64,000 nt of DNA from Myxococcota bacterium (lineage in GTDB: Bacteria; Myxococcota_A; Polyangia; JAAYKL01). The number at the start of each line of letters is the position of its first letter. Positions within the stretch are counted from its first letter, which is position 1. The stretch spans positions 1-64,000 of the forward strand of contig JASJCT010000002.1 in the NCBI GenBank assembly GCA_030065855.1, read 5' to 3'. This document shows positions 1-9,272 of the stretch, piece by piece. A program made the position numbers and the translations under genes. The notes beneath the pieces are model-generated. The model was not told the origin of the DNA. It saw only the letters and a program-made list of their open reading frames with translations, and searched no databases.

Positions 1-415
1 CTTCTATGAGGGCTCATCTGTCAAGCCCCTTGGTCATTTTTTTTTGATTCATCGTCCAATCGGTCTCCTTATTTCCCAGAGTTCACCAACCGGAGGCGGG
101 CAATAAGGACCTCCTTAAAGAGGTCCTGGCCGCCGTAGGTCCTTCGATGCTTTGCACGGGAACCATATGTTTCTTTCTCATCTCGTCGGCCGGTTTCATT
201 GCGCGTCTCGGGAATCTCTGTCCCGGACTACCTTCTATCCGTGTCGGAGCAAAACCGAACACCACATACTGCATGCGCCTGATGGCGGCAGTGAAACCCT
301 TGATGAAGAATGCCCCATCTTACACGACGGCGAACTTTAAAAGCTGGCCCGGGGGATTTACGGGCTTCTTCAACCAACCAGACCTCATTCCCTCTATTCC
401 TGCGCAGCCGATGCT
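1..415. other. Non-coding left edge next to the IS110 transposase
   Basis: I recognise no gene here; the open frames on both strands show no known family and no convincing ribosome binding site. A short perfect inverted repeat (7-bp arms GGACCTC/GAGGTCC around CTTAAA) lies at 107-126. The stretch lies downstream of the transposase and may include the far end of the insertion element, but I could not define that end. Confidence 0.4.
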
Positions 416-1591
416 CTAGGCTGCTTTCATTGTTGTACCTTTGAATAATGCTCCCTCTGGAACGACGCCACATTTAACATATCGCCACAGTGCTATAAGA
501 AGTCGCCTCGCTACAGCCACGATACCTATTCGACGCATCCGCCTTCCACCATGCCCAAATCGTTTATCGAACCAACGCGTGATGGCACTTTGAGGCTGAT
601 ATCTCAGCCAGCACCAGGACAGCTCCACCATCAACTTCCGTATACGTTTACTTCCGACTTTGCTGATACCCTGCTCTCGAACGCTACCGCCACTGTCATA
701 GGGAGTTCCACACAACCCGGCTGCCTGACCTACTTCACGGCGATTCTTAAAATCTCGCCATAAAAACTCATCTACCAACGGCCAGGCCGAGCGTTCTCCT
801 ATACCCCGAAGCGCCATCAGAAATGCCACCATCTGAGACTTGATAGGTCGATTGGCCAACGTTGTTTTTGACCTTTTTGCAGCTCTTACCTGTGCGCGCT
901 GGGCATTGAGTATTTCCGACATCTGACGCTTGGCCAGTGCCCACCGCTCAAATTCCCGCATGAGCTCGGCCTTCAAATTCGATCCCAATTCAGACCCGTC
1001 AAAAAGGCGTACCTTATCTAAAACCAGCGGCAACCTCCCATCAACTTTGGCCACGATGCCGTGCAATATCAGCAACGATTTGATGCGACTGCTGTGGCCG
1101 CCTATCTCTTTTTGCAGCCGGTCTTGCTCCCGGGTAACCCGCCGCTCGTCTTCTACCTGCTCGCTCGGTACTCGGACGATACACCACACGCCGGCTTCCC
1201 CGCCATCATGCCGTGTCAGGAGCATATACAGTTTCTTCACATCAACACGGTCTGTCTTTATGCGTCGTTTCCTCCGATTCACCTCGATACTCGCCGAATC
1301 CACAACCAGGTTCTTAACGCCCACAGACAACAGATAGCGGTGTATCCAAAAACCGTCACGACCTGCCTCGTAACAACTCACCACAACGGTATCCTCGGGC
1401 AACCCAAATCTTCTCTTTGCCTTGGAAATCTCCTCCCACAGCCGACTCAGGTCTCGCGCCGCTATCTGTCTGATCCTCGGATTCCCGCCAACACCAAATG
1501 CCACCTTCCATTGACTGTTGCTCAGCTCCATGGCCATGTACAATACCTGCTCATTTACGCTATTATTTCTTGCTAGGGCTGTCTGGGTCAT
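416..1591 (-). CDS. IS110-family transposase (DEDD recombinase)
   Basis: The 391-residue product has the two-part IS110 layout: an N-terminal RuvC-like DEDD domain and a C-terminal Transposase_20 domain (AAGLCGTPYDSGG, then SKVGSKRIRKLM). Acidic residues are visible in CYEAGRDG and KTDRVDVKKL. At the first catalytic position, where IS110 proteins usually have Asp (GIDVSK-like), this protein has Glu (MELSNSQWK, Glu22). I start at 1591 because AGGAGGAA sits seven bases upstream; a longer frame opens at 1651 without such a site. The frame is intact, so the element may be active or recently active. Bridge-RNA-guided recombination is known for the family and is inferred here. Confidence 0.88.
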   Translation of the reverse strand: MTQTALARNNSVNEQVLYMAMELSNSQWKVAFGVGGNPRIRQIAARDLSRLWEEISKAKRRFGLPEDTVVVSCYEAGRDGFWIHRYLLSVGVKNLVVDSASIEVNRRKRRIKTDRVDVKKLYMLLTRHDGGEAGVWCIVRVPSEQVEDERRVTREQDRLQKEIGGHSSRIKSLLILHGIVAKVDGRLPLVLDKVRLFDGSELGSNLKAELMREFERWALAKRQMSEILNAQRAQVRAAKRSKTTLANRPIKSQMVAFLMALRGIGERSAWPLVDEFLWRDFKNRREVGQAAGLCGTPYDSGGSVREQGISKVGSKRIRKLMVELSWCWLRYQPQSAITRWFDKRFGHGGRRMRRIGIVAVARRLLIALWRYVKCGVVPEGALFKGTTMKAA

Positions 1592-1651
1592 TTCTTCCTC
1601 CTGGGTTGTTGATGTTTCCAAGAGGATATCTCGACTCCGGCAGCCCTTCAT
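416..1651 (-). mobile_element. IS110-family insertion sequence, ends not resolved
   Basis: The element is defined by its transposase gene (416-1591). IS110 elements lack the usual terminal inverted repeats, so ends cannot be placed by eye. In many IS110 elements the non-coding DNA upstream of the transposase encodes a structured bridge RNA that specifies donor and target; the matching place here would be just above 1591 and could run to about 1770. That RNA is inferred from the family and not demonstrated from the sequence. Confidence 0.6.
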
Positions 1652-1662
1652 AGTATCTTAAT

Positions 1663-1681
1663 CCCCCTTTTTCAAAGGGGG
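1663..1681. repeat. Perfect 8-bp hairpin CCCCCTTT/AAAGGGGG
   Basis: Arms CCCCCTTT and AAAGGGGG flank a TTC loop. It sits about 70 bases upstream of the transposase start. It could be part of the insertion-sequence end or a dispersed intergenic hairpin; a transcription terminator is less likely because no T-run follows. Confidence 0.6.
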
Positions 1682-1775
1682 AGACCGGATTCTGCGCTGG
1701 ATTTTACACTATTTGCGGTCGCACGTTTATTTTACAAACACCCTCTCAGTGGTCGGCCAAATAAGTTAACGCATA

Positions 1776-1844
1776 TGGGGTTTATCCCCACGGTGAAAGA
1801 CAAAGTAATACCAATCTATTCTGAAAGCGGGGATAAACCCCGCT
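1776..1844. repeat. Dispersed GGGGTTTATCCCC repeat, inverted pair
   Basis: GGGGTTTATCCCC (1777-1789) is repeated as its reverse complement GGGGATAAACCCC (1829-1841). Each copy is also a small hairpin; the second has 7-bp arms AGCGGGG/CCCCGCT around ATAAA. A further copy with the same following bases (GGTGAAA, then GTAAT after about seven bases) lies at 54031, so this is a dispersed repeat family. Confidence 0.7.
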
Positions 1845-1965
1845 GCTACATTTAATCGCAGTTTCGGCACGAGGACTAAATAGTCTCATCTCACAATAGC
1901 CTGTTCCAGATACAAAGATTGTAAAACAGCAATAAAGACAAGATATGGCAAACATTATAAGACAG

Positions 1966-1994
1966 TTGACTTTGAGGACGATTTCATCTATTCT
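1966..1994 (+). promoter_or_regulatory. Candidate sigma70-type promoter for the GH27-GH31 operon
   Basis: TTGACT (1966-1971) and TATTCT (1989-1994) are separated by 17 bases and lie about 160 bases upstream of the GH27 start. The match to consensus is moderate (5/6 and 4/6), and AT-rich sequence surrounds it, so a chance match is possible. Confidence 0.35.
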
Positions 1995-2155
1995 AAGCTA
2001 AAATGTGGGTAGTCAAAAAATACAAAAATAGTATATATACCAAGTCACTTTCTAATAAAATTCCCCAAATGATTCCCGTGCTGAATATTCTTTATTTTAG
2101 TAGACGACTTACAGCAGAATATTAATTAATAGAAAAAATTAATAAAGAGGAAAAA

Positions 2156-3877
2156 ATGGGCAATCTTTCAAATTTATATCTATTTGGAATTCTTGCACTT
2201 TTAGCAAGTCCTGGCGTTGGGGCATGCGGCGGAAATAATCCGAACGGAGATAGCTCTGCTGATAGTGATTCAGACAGTGATGCTGATGGAGATTCTGACT
2301 CTGATAGCGACTCAGACGGGGATTCTGATTCGGATATCGACACGGACTCTGATACGGATACGGATTCAGACAGTGATGCTGATTCGGATACCGATACCGA
2401 TACTGATACTGATACCGATACTGACACGGAGACTGAGACAGAAACAGAAATCGTCGATCCAAATATTCGGTTCACTGGCCCATCCCTAACCGGCACGTAT
2501 CCAGATACGCCATTTGTCCATGCGATCGGCACGATCGGCCTGGAGGGGACGAAACAGTTTTCAGCCCAACAGTTGCCAGATGGATTATCAATAGATCCAG
2601 ACACGGGCATCATCAGCGGTACCAGCCCCCAAGCGGGCATTTATGAAGTTGAGATCACAGCCCAGGGCGATAACGCCACTATCAGCCGGATCTTTGAGAT
2701 TCACAGTGGAGACACACTGGCCCTCACACCTCCCTTGGGGTGGAACTCGTGGAATAAATACGGCGGCTCGGTCAGTGCCACCCTGATCAAGCAAATGGCA
2801 GACGCCATGGTGGAAACCGGGTTGCGCGATGCTGGCTTTCAATACGTCAATATCGACGACGACTGGACGGATGGTGGGAGGGATGCGGACGGTAAGATCA
2901 TTCCCAACAGCAATCGCTTTCCAAACGGTATCAAAGAGGTGGCCGACTATGTGCATGCGCTGGGGTTAAAGCTGGGCATCTATTCCGACATCGGTCACGT
3001 CACGTTTTGCGGCGGCCCGGGTAGTGGGGGCTATGAAGAGCTGGACGCCCAAACATTTGCCGAATGGGGCATCGATTATGTCAAGGTCGATAACTGCTCT
3101 GGCCCGACCGGTCAATCTGCGCTTGCACAGGAATATGCTGAATTGGGAGACGCCCTGAAAACATCTGGCCGTTCCATGCTGTTGAGTGTCTGCGAATGGG
3201 GCGTGCGGGAGCCGTGGCTGTGGGCCCGGGAAGCTGGCGGCCATTTGTGGCGGACCACCTGGGATTTGCGCGACATCTGGCAACACGGGGCCTACAACAA
3301 CGGCCACTGCGGCATCATGGAGGGCCTGGATCGCCAAGTCGGCTTGGCTGAATACGCAGTGCCTGGCGGATGGAACGACCCGGATATGGCCATGATTGGC
3401 CTCTACGGCACTGGCAGCTCCTCTTCTATCAATGGGGCGAACGGTATGACCGACGCGGAATACCGATCCCATATGAGCTTGTGGACCATCTTGAACGCGC
3501 CGATTATTTTGTCCAACGATCTCAATGATATGAATGACTTCACACTGGGCCTGCTGACCAACCCCGAGGTCATCGATGTGAACCAGGATCCATTGGGCAA
3601 CCAGGCGCAACAAGTAACAGACAACGGCGACCTGGAAGTCTGGGCCAAACCCATGTCTGACGATTCCAAGGCCGTCGTATTGCTAAACCGGGGGGAACAG
3701 ACCCAATCCATGACCGTCAACTGGGCTGACCTCGGCATTACAGGGGAACAACGGGTTCGGGATTTGTGGGAACGCCAAGATGTCGGTGTTTTCCAAAATA
3801 GCTACACCGCAGACGTCGAACGGCACGGCGTTGTTTTTATTCGAGTATGGCAACATAAATCAGGAGGCAAAAAATGA
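2156..3877 (+). CDS. GH27 alpha-galactosidase-type lipoprotein with Asp-rich linker
   Basis: This 573-residue lipoprotein begins with a signal peptide ending at VGAC (Cys24), followed by a Ser-Asp/Thr-Asp/Thr-Glu linker (about 34-98), a short Ig-like putative-Ig domain (about 104-182) and a GH27 TIM barrel from LTPPLGWNSWNKYGG. The nucleophile is probably Asp312 in YVKVDNC and the acid/base Asp370 in WRTTWDLRDIW; a beta-sandwich C-terminal domain follows. GH27 enzymes usually release terminal alpha-galactose or alpha-N-acetylgalactosamine from glycans. AAGAGGAAAAA precedes the ATG. The stop overlaps the start of the next gene as ATGA, so the two are translationally coupled. The linker probably holds the enzyme away from the outer membrane. 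The substrate is not defined by sequence. Confidence 0.9.
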   Translation: MGNLSNLYLFGILALLASPGVGACGGNNPNGDSSADSDSDSDADGDSDSDSDSDGDSDSDIDTDSDTDTDSDSDADSDTDTDTDTDTDTDTETETETEIVDPNIRFTGPSLTGTYPDTPFVHAIGTIGLEGTKQFSAQQLPDGLSIDPDTGIISGTSPQAGIYEVEITAQGDNATISRIFEIHSGDTLALTPPLGWNSWNKYGGSVSATLIKQMADAMVETGLRDAGFQYVNIDDDWTDGGRDADGKIIPNSNRFPNGIKEVADYVHALGLKLGIYSDIGHVTFCGGPGSGGYEELDAQTFAEWGIDYVKVDNCSGPTGQSALAQEYAELGDALKTSGRSMLLSVCEWGVREPWLWAREAGGHLWRTTWDLRDIWQHGAYNNGHCGIMEGLDRQVGLAEYAVPGGWNDPDMAMIGLYGTGSSSSINGANGMTDAEYRSHMSLWTILNAPIILSNDLNDMNDFTLGLLTNPEVIDVNQDPLGNQAQQVTDNGDLEVWAKPMSDDSKAVVLLNRGEQTQSMTVNWADLGITGEQRVRDLWERQDVGVFQNSYTADVERHGVVFIRVWQHKSGGKK

Positions 3878-6315
3878 AACCGCTGAGCACAATTCTATTA
3901 AGTGGCCTGATCACAGTGCTACTGGGCTGCTGGCTCGTTGCCTGTAGTGGGGACGATTCCAGCGAGAACGGCACGTCAGATACCGATACCGACAGCGACT
4001 CAGACAGCGACGGGGATTCGGACAGCGATTCTGACGGAGATACAGATTCCGACTCAGATAGCGATTCAGATGCTGATACCGATACGGATTCTGATTCCGA
4101 TACAGACACAGACACAGATACTGATACCGATACTGAAACTGAAGAGGACACGGAGACAGAGACGGAAACAGAGATAGACACTGAGTTTGGAGATCTCTGC
4201 GTAGATGGGGAGGGGGTAGAAATAGACGGGAATACCTATCTCTTTTCCAGCGGCAACACCTCGGCGCGCATTGTTTTTTATACAAGCAGCATTGTCAGAA
4301 TATGGCTCGCATCAGGCGATAATTTTACCGACCCTGCAGGCGACAAACTCGTCGTGGTCGATCCAGATGCTGACCTGGAGACCTATTGCTATTTAAGGGA
4401 TGACTACTACATCTTGAGGACCAACCGCTTCGTGCTCAGGGTATACAAGAACGAGTTGAAGTTCGCCATGTATGACGTCATGGACGAAACCGTTGTCTGG
4501 GAGGAGTCCTCTCCGATTCAGCTTGGAAATAGCACATCCCAACGCCTGGTCCGGGGCAGTGACGAATATTTCTACGGCGGGGGCATGCAAAACGGCTATT
4601 TCTCCCACCGGGACGAAACCATCCTCATCAGCAAGGATTCGAGCAATTGGGATGACGGCGGCCGCCCCAACCCAGCGCCGTTTTACATGAGCACCAGCGG
4701 ATACGGCGTGTTCAGAAACACCTGGTCCACGGGCACGTACGACTTTCAATCCACAATAGAGATAAGCCACAATGAGAATCGCTTTGACGGCTATTTCTTC
4801 TACGGACCCAGCTTAAAGCGCGTCTTGGACGGATACACCTACATCACTGGCCGGCCGTTCCTGGCGCCCATTTGGGGACTCGAGTTTGGAGACGCGGATT
4901 GTTACAACAAGGAGGGAACCACGGCAGACGTGCTGGTGGTGGCTCAGGGGTATCGCGATAACGACATGCCTGGCGGCTGGGTGTTGCCCAATGACGGCTA
5001 TGGATGTGGGTATCAGGACCTGCCCGCTGTGGTGGAAGATTTGCACGCCCTGGGATTCTACACCGGCCTCTGGACCGAAGACGGCCTCGATCAAATCGCC
5101 TGGGAAGTGGGCACGGCTGGTTCTAGGTTATGCAAGCTGGACATCGCATGGGTCTACCCTGGGTATGAATTCGCGTTTGACGGCTCCACACAGGCGACAA
5201 CCGGCATTGAGGACAACAGCGATAGCCGCCGGTTTATCTGGACCACCATGGGCTGGGCTGCCACACATCGCATGTCTGTCATGTGGACTGGAGACAACAG
5301 TGGCAACTGGGAATTTATTCGGTTTCAGATTCCCACAGTCATTGGCTCGGGTCTGTCAGCGCAAAACTATGCCACCGGTGACGTGGACGGTATTTTTTAC
5401 GGCAGCGCAAAAACCTATGTCAGGGATCTACAATGGAAGGTGTTTACCGCCGCTCTGATGTCTATGTCAGGATGGGCGGACTACGATAAACAACCCTGGC
5501 GGTACGGCGAACCCTACACATCTTATAACCGGGATGCCCTGAAGCTCAAAATGCGACTGACACCTTATCTCTACACCTATTGTCATCGCGCCTACACCAA
5601 TGGCGTACCGCTCGTACGCGGAATGGTGCTTGAATACCCAGACGACCCGGTGACATGGGGCACGGACACACAATATCAGTTCATGTCGGGCGAATGGTTC
5701 TTGGTAGCGCCCATCTACTATGACGGCACCAGCCGCGATGACATCTATCTTCCCCAAGGTCAGTGGATTGACTACTGGGACGGCACCCGCTACGAGGGAC
5801 CCCAAACCTTAGACAACTATGATGCACCCCTTGAAAAACTCCCAGTATTTGTCAAGGCCGGCGCCATTGTTCCGATGTGGCCTGAGATGCTGCACCACCG
5901 GGAAAAGGAAAAAAATCCGCTAACCCTGGACATTTATCCGACCGAAACAAAAACCAGCTTCGAGCTCTACGAAGACGACGGCGTAACCCGAGCATTTGCG
6001 GACGGCCACTTTGCAAAACAGAAGATCACGAGCCAGCTGGATTCGGATAAGGTAGCAGTCGTTATCAAGCCGAGCGTGGGCAACTTTGACGGCAAGCTGG
6101 AAAATCGAAATTACTTGCTCGAAGTCCACATCTCGGACAAGCCAGGCAATGTGACCTTGGACGGCAATGAACTAGAAGAAAAGGCCTCTCTCGCTGCTCT
6201 TGAAAGCGCTGTGGATGGTTGGTTCTTTGATCCGAGCGACCGTAAAGGCGTGCTACACGTTAAGACCGACGCCCTGAGCACTGACGAAACGATTGAAATC
6301 GTAGCGAATTTATAG
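3874..6315 (+). CDS. GH31-family glycosidase lipoprotein with Asp-rich linker
   Basis: The 813-residue product has a textbook lipobox LVAC (Cys24), an Asp-rich linker (about 35-105) with the same S-D to T-D to T-E drift as its neighbour, an N-terminal GH31 beta-sandwich, the catalytic barrel from PFLAPIWGLEFGDADC (about 328-343), and a C-terminal beta domain with LDIYP and ELYEDDG. Probable catalytic residues are Asp423 (CKLDIAWVYPGY) as nucleophile and Asp474 (WTGDNSGNWE) as acid/base. GH31 includes alpha-glucosidases, alpha-xylosidases and alpha-galactosidases; the LDIAWVYPGY form differs from the classical WxDMNE nucleophile motif, and pairing with GH27 makes a galactoside-type substrate plausible but unproven. 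GGAGG precedes the start, which overlaps the GH27 stop by four bases. Confidence 0.86.
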   Translation: MKPLSTILLSGLITVLLGCWLVACSGDDSSENGTSDTDTDSDSDSDGDSDSDSDGDTDSDSDSDSDADTDTDSDSDTDTDTDTDTDTETEEDTETETETEIDTEFGDLCVDGEGVEIDGNTYLFSSGNTSARIVFYTSSIVRIWLASGDNFTDPAGDKLVVVDPDADLETYCYLRDDYYILRTNRFVLRVYKNELKFAMYDVMDETVVWEESSPIQLGNSTSQRLVRGSDEYFYGGGMQNGYFSHRDETILISKDSSNWDDGGRPNPAPFYMSTSGYGVFRNTWSTGTYDFQSTIEISHNENRFDGYFFYGPSLKRVLDGYTYITGRPFLAPIWGLEFGDADCYNKEGTTADVLVVAQGYRDNDMPGGWVLPNDGYGCGYQDLPAVVEDLHALGFYTGLWTEDGLDQIAWEVGTAGSRLCKLDIAWVYPGYEFAFDGSTQATTGIEDNSDSRRFIWTTMGWAATHRMSVMWTGDNSGNWEFIRFQIPTVIGSGLSAQNYATGDVDGIFYGSAKTYVRDLQWKVFTAALMSMSGWADYDKQPWRYGEPYTSYNRDALKLKMRLTPYLYTYCHRAYTNGVPLVRGMVLEYPDDPVTWGTDTQYQFMSGEWFLVAPIYYDGTSRDDIYLPQGQWIDYWDGTRYEGPQTLDNYDAPLEKLPVFVKAGAIVPMWPEMLHHREKEKNPLTLDIYPTETKTSFELYEDDGVTRAFADGHFAKQKITSQLDSDKVAVVIKPSVGNFDGKLENRNYLLEVHISDKPGNVTLDGNELEEKASLAALESAVDGWFFDPSDRKGVLHVKTDALSTDETIEIVANL

Positions 6316-6332
6316 CAGCCTGCCCCCGGTCC

Positions 6333-7655
6333 CTACTCCTCCAAAAATGCATCTATGGCGTCTTGGTCGGTTTCTATCTTCCTTCTTTTTTTCTTCTCTT
6401 TCTTCTTCTCTGGTGCTGGCGCTGAGGCCTCTTCGAAATCTTCTGTCGCCGTCTGGATCGGTGCATTGGTCTTGGTAGGTACGTAGGTCTCTTGCTTTTG
6501 TTTGCTGCGGGAAATACCTGACATGGGTATTGGATTTAACACCAAACTGTTAACTCTTAATAAAAGACCTTCCTCAATCTTTTTGGGCTTAAGCCACAAG
6601 ATAATGCGATCGTTGACCTGTGCCATGGCCGTGTGCTTGTATTCGGCAGTTACAGAAAGGGCGTCATTATCTGTCTTTATCTGAATGTCAATACTCCCGT
6701 CCTTGCCCTGGCTCGCCACAAAACCAACTTCAGAGAATTCATCGCATTCCGGATACCGGGGCGTGACATCGCCCCAGACGAGGTAGACATTGCACTTTTT
6801 CTTTTTTGTCTCCCTGCGAATCGCCTCTTCTGACGCCTCTTGAACGCCAAAATATATTGGAGCGTCAGCCGTCAGTGTCCACTCCCTCATGACCCGCTGC
6901 TCTGGAGGCGGCACCTGCGTCTCTGGCACAAATTTCCCCTCCGGTGACTTGAACAGAATCTCGCCATGCTCGTTTACAATCGGGTTCCCAGTGGTGTCCC
7001 GCATCGGTTCCCAAACAAAAATATCTGGAGACTCCAACACAATATTCGACATCCCCACCGCGCGAATCATCTCCTCCTGACGGTCCAGCCCAATCGGTAG
7101 GGAACTCTTAAACCGCAGCTTTCGAGACCCGATAAGGGCTGTGATAGGGCGCAAATCATCGTGAAATGCTCCGCTGTCCTCATCTACACAGCGCTGGTTT
7201 TCATCGAACCGGAGTTTTTTCGATGGGACAGAGACCATCTCCACATCCTCTATTTCTATCTGCCACCGGGATGCCTCTGAACTGCTGATATCTCCTTCCA
7301 TCACGTCTTCTACAAACCAATTCCGAATGGCGTCGCTCACTGCCCGGGCGTTTTGCCGCACCTGATCAAGCACTTCCATGCCACTGGCCTGCGGCGACAG
7401 ATCCCCGACCATTTGAAAGCAGGGGATGTACGAGATGCCTTCCTCGTTGAGCAGGAGCGGTAGCTCCGCTACGGCTTGTGCTTTATTGAGCGGCCCAAAG
7501 AGTTGGTAGTCCGGGCCCGAAGGCCCGGCAGATGTTTTGGGGGGTTGTTTTGGCGCTTCTGTTTTGGCAGGCTGACCGCCCCCACATCCTGCAAAACACG
7601 ACATAACTGCGGCGATAACAAGCGTACATGCGAATCCACGGGGTTGCTCGAACAT
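6333..7655 (-). CDS. Lipoprotein of unknown function, charged tail
   Basis: I do not recognise the family. The 440-residue product has a lipoprotein signal with lipobox FAGC (Cys24), a Pro/Lys-rich spacer, an opening region (about 50-130, PDYQLFGPLNKAQ to AIRNWFVED) that could be a periplasmic alpha/beta domain, a middle region repeating beta-rich segments, and a Lys/Glu-rich tail with KKKEKKKRRK. AGGAGG precedes the ATG at 7655. It converges with the GH31 gene, 17 bases stop to stop. The basic patch before an acidic end is unusual for a lipoprotein and may bind a charged surface. Confidence 0.75.
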   Translation of the reverse strand: MFEQPRGFACTLVIAAVMSCFAGCGGGQPAKTEAPKQPPKTSAGPSGPDYQLFGPLNKAQAVAELPLLLNEEGISYIPCFQMVGDLSPQASGMEVLDQVRQNARAVSDAIRNWFVEDVMEGDISSSEASRWQIEIEDVEMVSVPSKKLRFDENQRCVDEDSGAFHDDLRPITALIGSRKLRFKSSLPIGLDRQEEMIRAVGMSNIVLESPDIFVWEPMRDTTGNPIVNEHGEILFKSPEGKFVPETQVPPPEQRVMREWTLTADAPIYFGVQEASEEAIRRETKKKKCNVYLVWGDVTPRYPECDEFSEVGFVASQGKDGSIDIQIKTDNDALSVTAEYKHTAMAQVNDRIILWLKPKKIEEGLLLRVNSLVLNPIPMSGISRSKQKQETYVPTKTNAPIQTATEDFEEASAPAPEKKKEKKKRRKIETDQDAIDAFLEE

Positions 7656-7816
7656 GGGCTCCTCCTAGTAAAAGTCTATTCTTATCTGCATCATTAGTAC
7701 ATCATATTAACATCTAGGGAGTTCCAGCCAACCCCAAATAGTGAAGCATTTTTTAACGACATGTATCTCATTGCCGTTCACCCCTGTTTTACGGGTGATA
7801 AAACCGGAAATCACTG

Positions 7817-8275
7817 CTATGGCTGGGGAGATGGCGTTCCAGATGGGCCCGGGGTTCCAACAACGACCCTGAGCTCATCGCGTCGAATCGGCTTGGATAA
7901 AAACCCCTGAACAAGACCAGAACGGATGTGGGGCACTATATCGGTTGTATTTCCGCCTGACACCAGGATCCGCCTGGCGTGTGGATAATGCGTGCTGACA
8001 AACGCAAGCAGCCAGATACCGTCCTTTCCCGGCATGTCATAATCCGTAATAACAGAGTGAAACCCCCGGGTCACCAGCATCTGAGCAGCCTGTTCCGCGT
8101 CACTGGCAATTTCCACATCCCATTGCTTGGCGAGAATGCGATGCATGAGGCGTAGATTTGTGGGATCGTCGTCCACGATAAGGATAGCTGGCGGGCACTT
8201 GACCCCGATATGGGGTATTGCCTCAGATTGATCCAGTGGACGCAACACCTGATCGCCACCCCCCTTTTGCTTCAT
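7817..8275 (-). CDS. Stand-alone response regulator receiver protein
   Basis: The 152-residue protein is a single CheY-like receiver without an output domain. The acidic pocket is DDD at 35-37, the phospho-acceptor is Asp78 in VITDYDMPG, the switch Thr/Ser position is Ser in LVSGG (about 106), and the conserved Lys is Lys128 in LSKP. A 25-residue N-terminal extension and a Pro/Gly-rich tail flank the domain. GGGGGAG lies upstream of the ATG. It is 181 bases downstream of rpmB on the same strand. With no output domain it must act by protein contact; no cognate histidine kinase is in the window. Confidence 0.88.
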   Translation of the reverse strand: MKQKGGGDQVLRPLDQSEAIPHIGVKCPPAILIVDDDPTNLRLMHRILAKQWDVEIASDAEQAAQMLVTRGFHSVITDYDMPGKDGIWLLAFVSTHYPHARRILVSGGNTTDIVPHIRSGLVQGFLSKPIRRDELRVVVGTPGPSGTPSPQP

Positions 8276-8456
8276 ACCGAGCTCCCCCGTGTATTTGTCC
8301 TAGCCGACCGAACCCAACCCTTGGGCGAATGAGCATCTCTCTCGCCCCAGTATCCTATCGACTGGAAAATATCCCAACTCTGGGTTCCTGTCCAGCCACC
8401 ATTTCGACCCGTTGCTTTTCGATTCCCGCGCCCAACCGCGACCGCGGGAAAAATAG

Positions 8457-8651
8457 CTATCGAGTGCGCTTTTCTATTTTGCCTGAACGCAAACAGCGGG
8501 TGCACACGCGGACACGCCTGGGCGTGCCGTCAACCATGGCCTTAACCCGCTGAATATTTGGTTTGGTCGTCCGTTTGGTCTTTATGTTTGAGTGACTCAC
8601 AAGGTTGCCCGTCATGGCTTCTTTTCCGCATATTTCACACCTGTTTGCCAT
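8457..8651 (-). CDS. rpmB: 50S ribosomal protein bL28
   Basis: The 64-residue protein starts MANRCEICGK and ends in a basic tail, the normal size for bL28 of the large ribosomal subunit. Two CxxC pairs (CEIC near the start, CTRC near residue 54) show it is the zinc-binding form. The start at 8651 is chosen over an in-frame ATG at 8723 because GAGGAGG lies just upstream and family members begin at MA-RC. The gene stands apart from other ribosomal genes, as is usual for bL28 in several phyla. Confidence 0.93.
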   Translation of the reverse strand: MANRCEICGKEAMTGNLVSHSNIKTKRTTKPNIQRVKAMVDGTPRRVRVCTRCLRSGKIEKRTR

Positions 8652-8736
8652 TGCCAACCTCCTCTGATCATTCCGCATAGGCTCGGGCGATGGGGTCGTA
8701 CCACCAACGCGGCGAAATCGCAAGATCTTTTGACTA

Positions 8737-9186
8737 TCAATCGCCCCCTGGTCTGCGTTCCAACCATCGCAGGCCAGCGGCTAAGATGTGGTCGTGATCA
8801 AATGCCAGGTCTGAGCATTGGGTTACTGGCATCCAGTAGGCTGCGGCCGCATCGTCGCCACTCTGGATGTTAGCACAGGAAGATCCCACCACGCCGACAT
8901 AGGCAATAGCGATATTCCTCCCCCGTGGATCCCTACCTGGTGTGCCAAAAGCAGCCAGTTGTTCCAGCATCACGTCGTTTAAGCCGGTCTCCTCGTAGAG
9001 TTCTCGGCACGCAGCATCCCTTAGGTCTTCATGCATATCCACGAAACCGCCCGGAAGGGCCAACGATCCCTGGTATGGTGGGTTCTTTCGACGGATTACC
9101 AGCAGTTCCAAGTCGTCTTTTACCCGTCGAAACACGACAGCATCTACCGTCACCATCGGCCTGGGATACTTGTAGGTATAGCCCAT
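8737..9186 (-). CDS. Nudix hydrolase
   Basis: The product (149 residues from the chosen start) carries a complete Nudix box: GGFVDMHEDLRDAACRE followed by LYEETGL, matching GX5EX7REUXEEXGU. The preceding PRPMVTVDAVVFRR is typical of ADP-ribose pyrophosphatase-like Nudix proteins. Nudix enzymes hydrolyse nucleoside diphosphates linked to another moiety; the substrate cannot be read here. I prefer the ATG at 9186 because the longer frame from 9300 overlaps the upstream PilZ gene and adds residues outside the domain. It lies between the PilZ gene and rpmB, with gaps of about 85 bases on both sides. Confidence 0.88.
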   Translation of the reverse strand: MGYTYKYPRPMVTVDAVVFRRVKDDLELLVIRRKNPPYQGSLALPGGFVDMHEDLRDAACRELYEETGLNDVMLEQLAAFGTPGRDPRGRNIAIAYVGVVGSSCANIQSGDDAAAAYWMPVTQCSDLAFDHDHILAAGLRWLERRPGGD

Positions 9187-9272
9187 GAGATATTGCCTTT
9201 CCAAAGGCACAGTGTAACCGCCGGGCATAGCTCTCGGCAATGCTGAATCGTCCAACCCTGTACACTTGGGAT

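Larger units (their letters stand above)
1592..2155. other. Repeat-rich intergenic region upstream of the GH27 gene
   Basis: No gene is supported. The region holds three hairpin-forming repeats (1663-1681, 1776-1790, 1826-1844) and a candidate promoter (1966-1994), and becomes AT-rich toward the GH27 start. The part next to the transposase start is where an IS110 bridge RNA would be expected. The boundary between the insertion element and host DNA is not visible. Confidence 0.5.
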
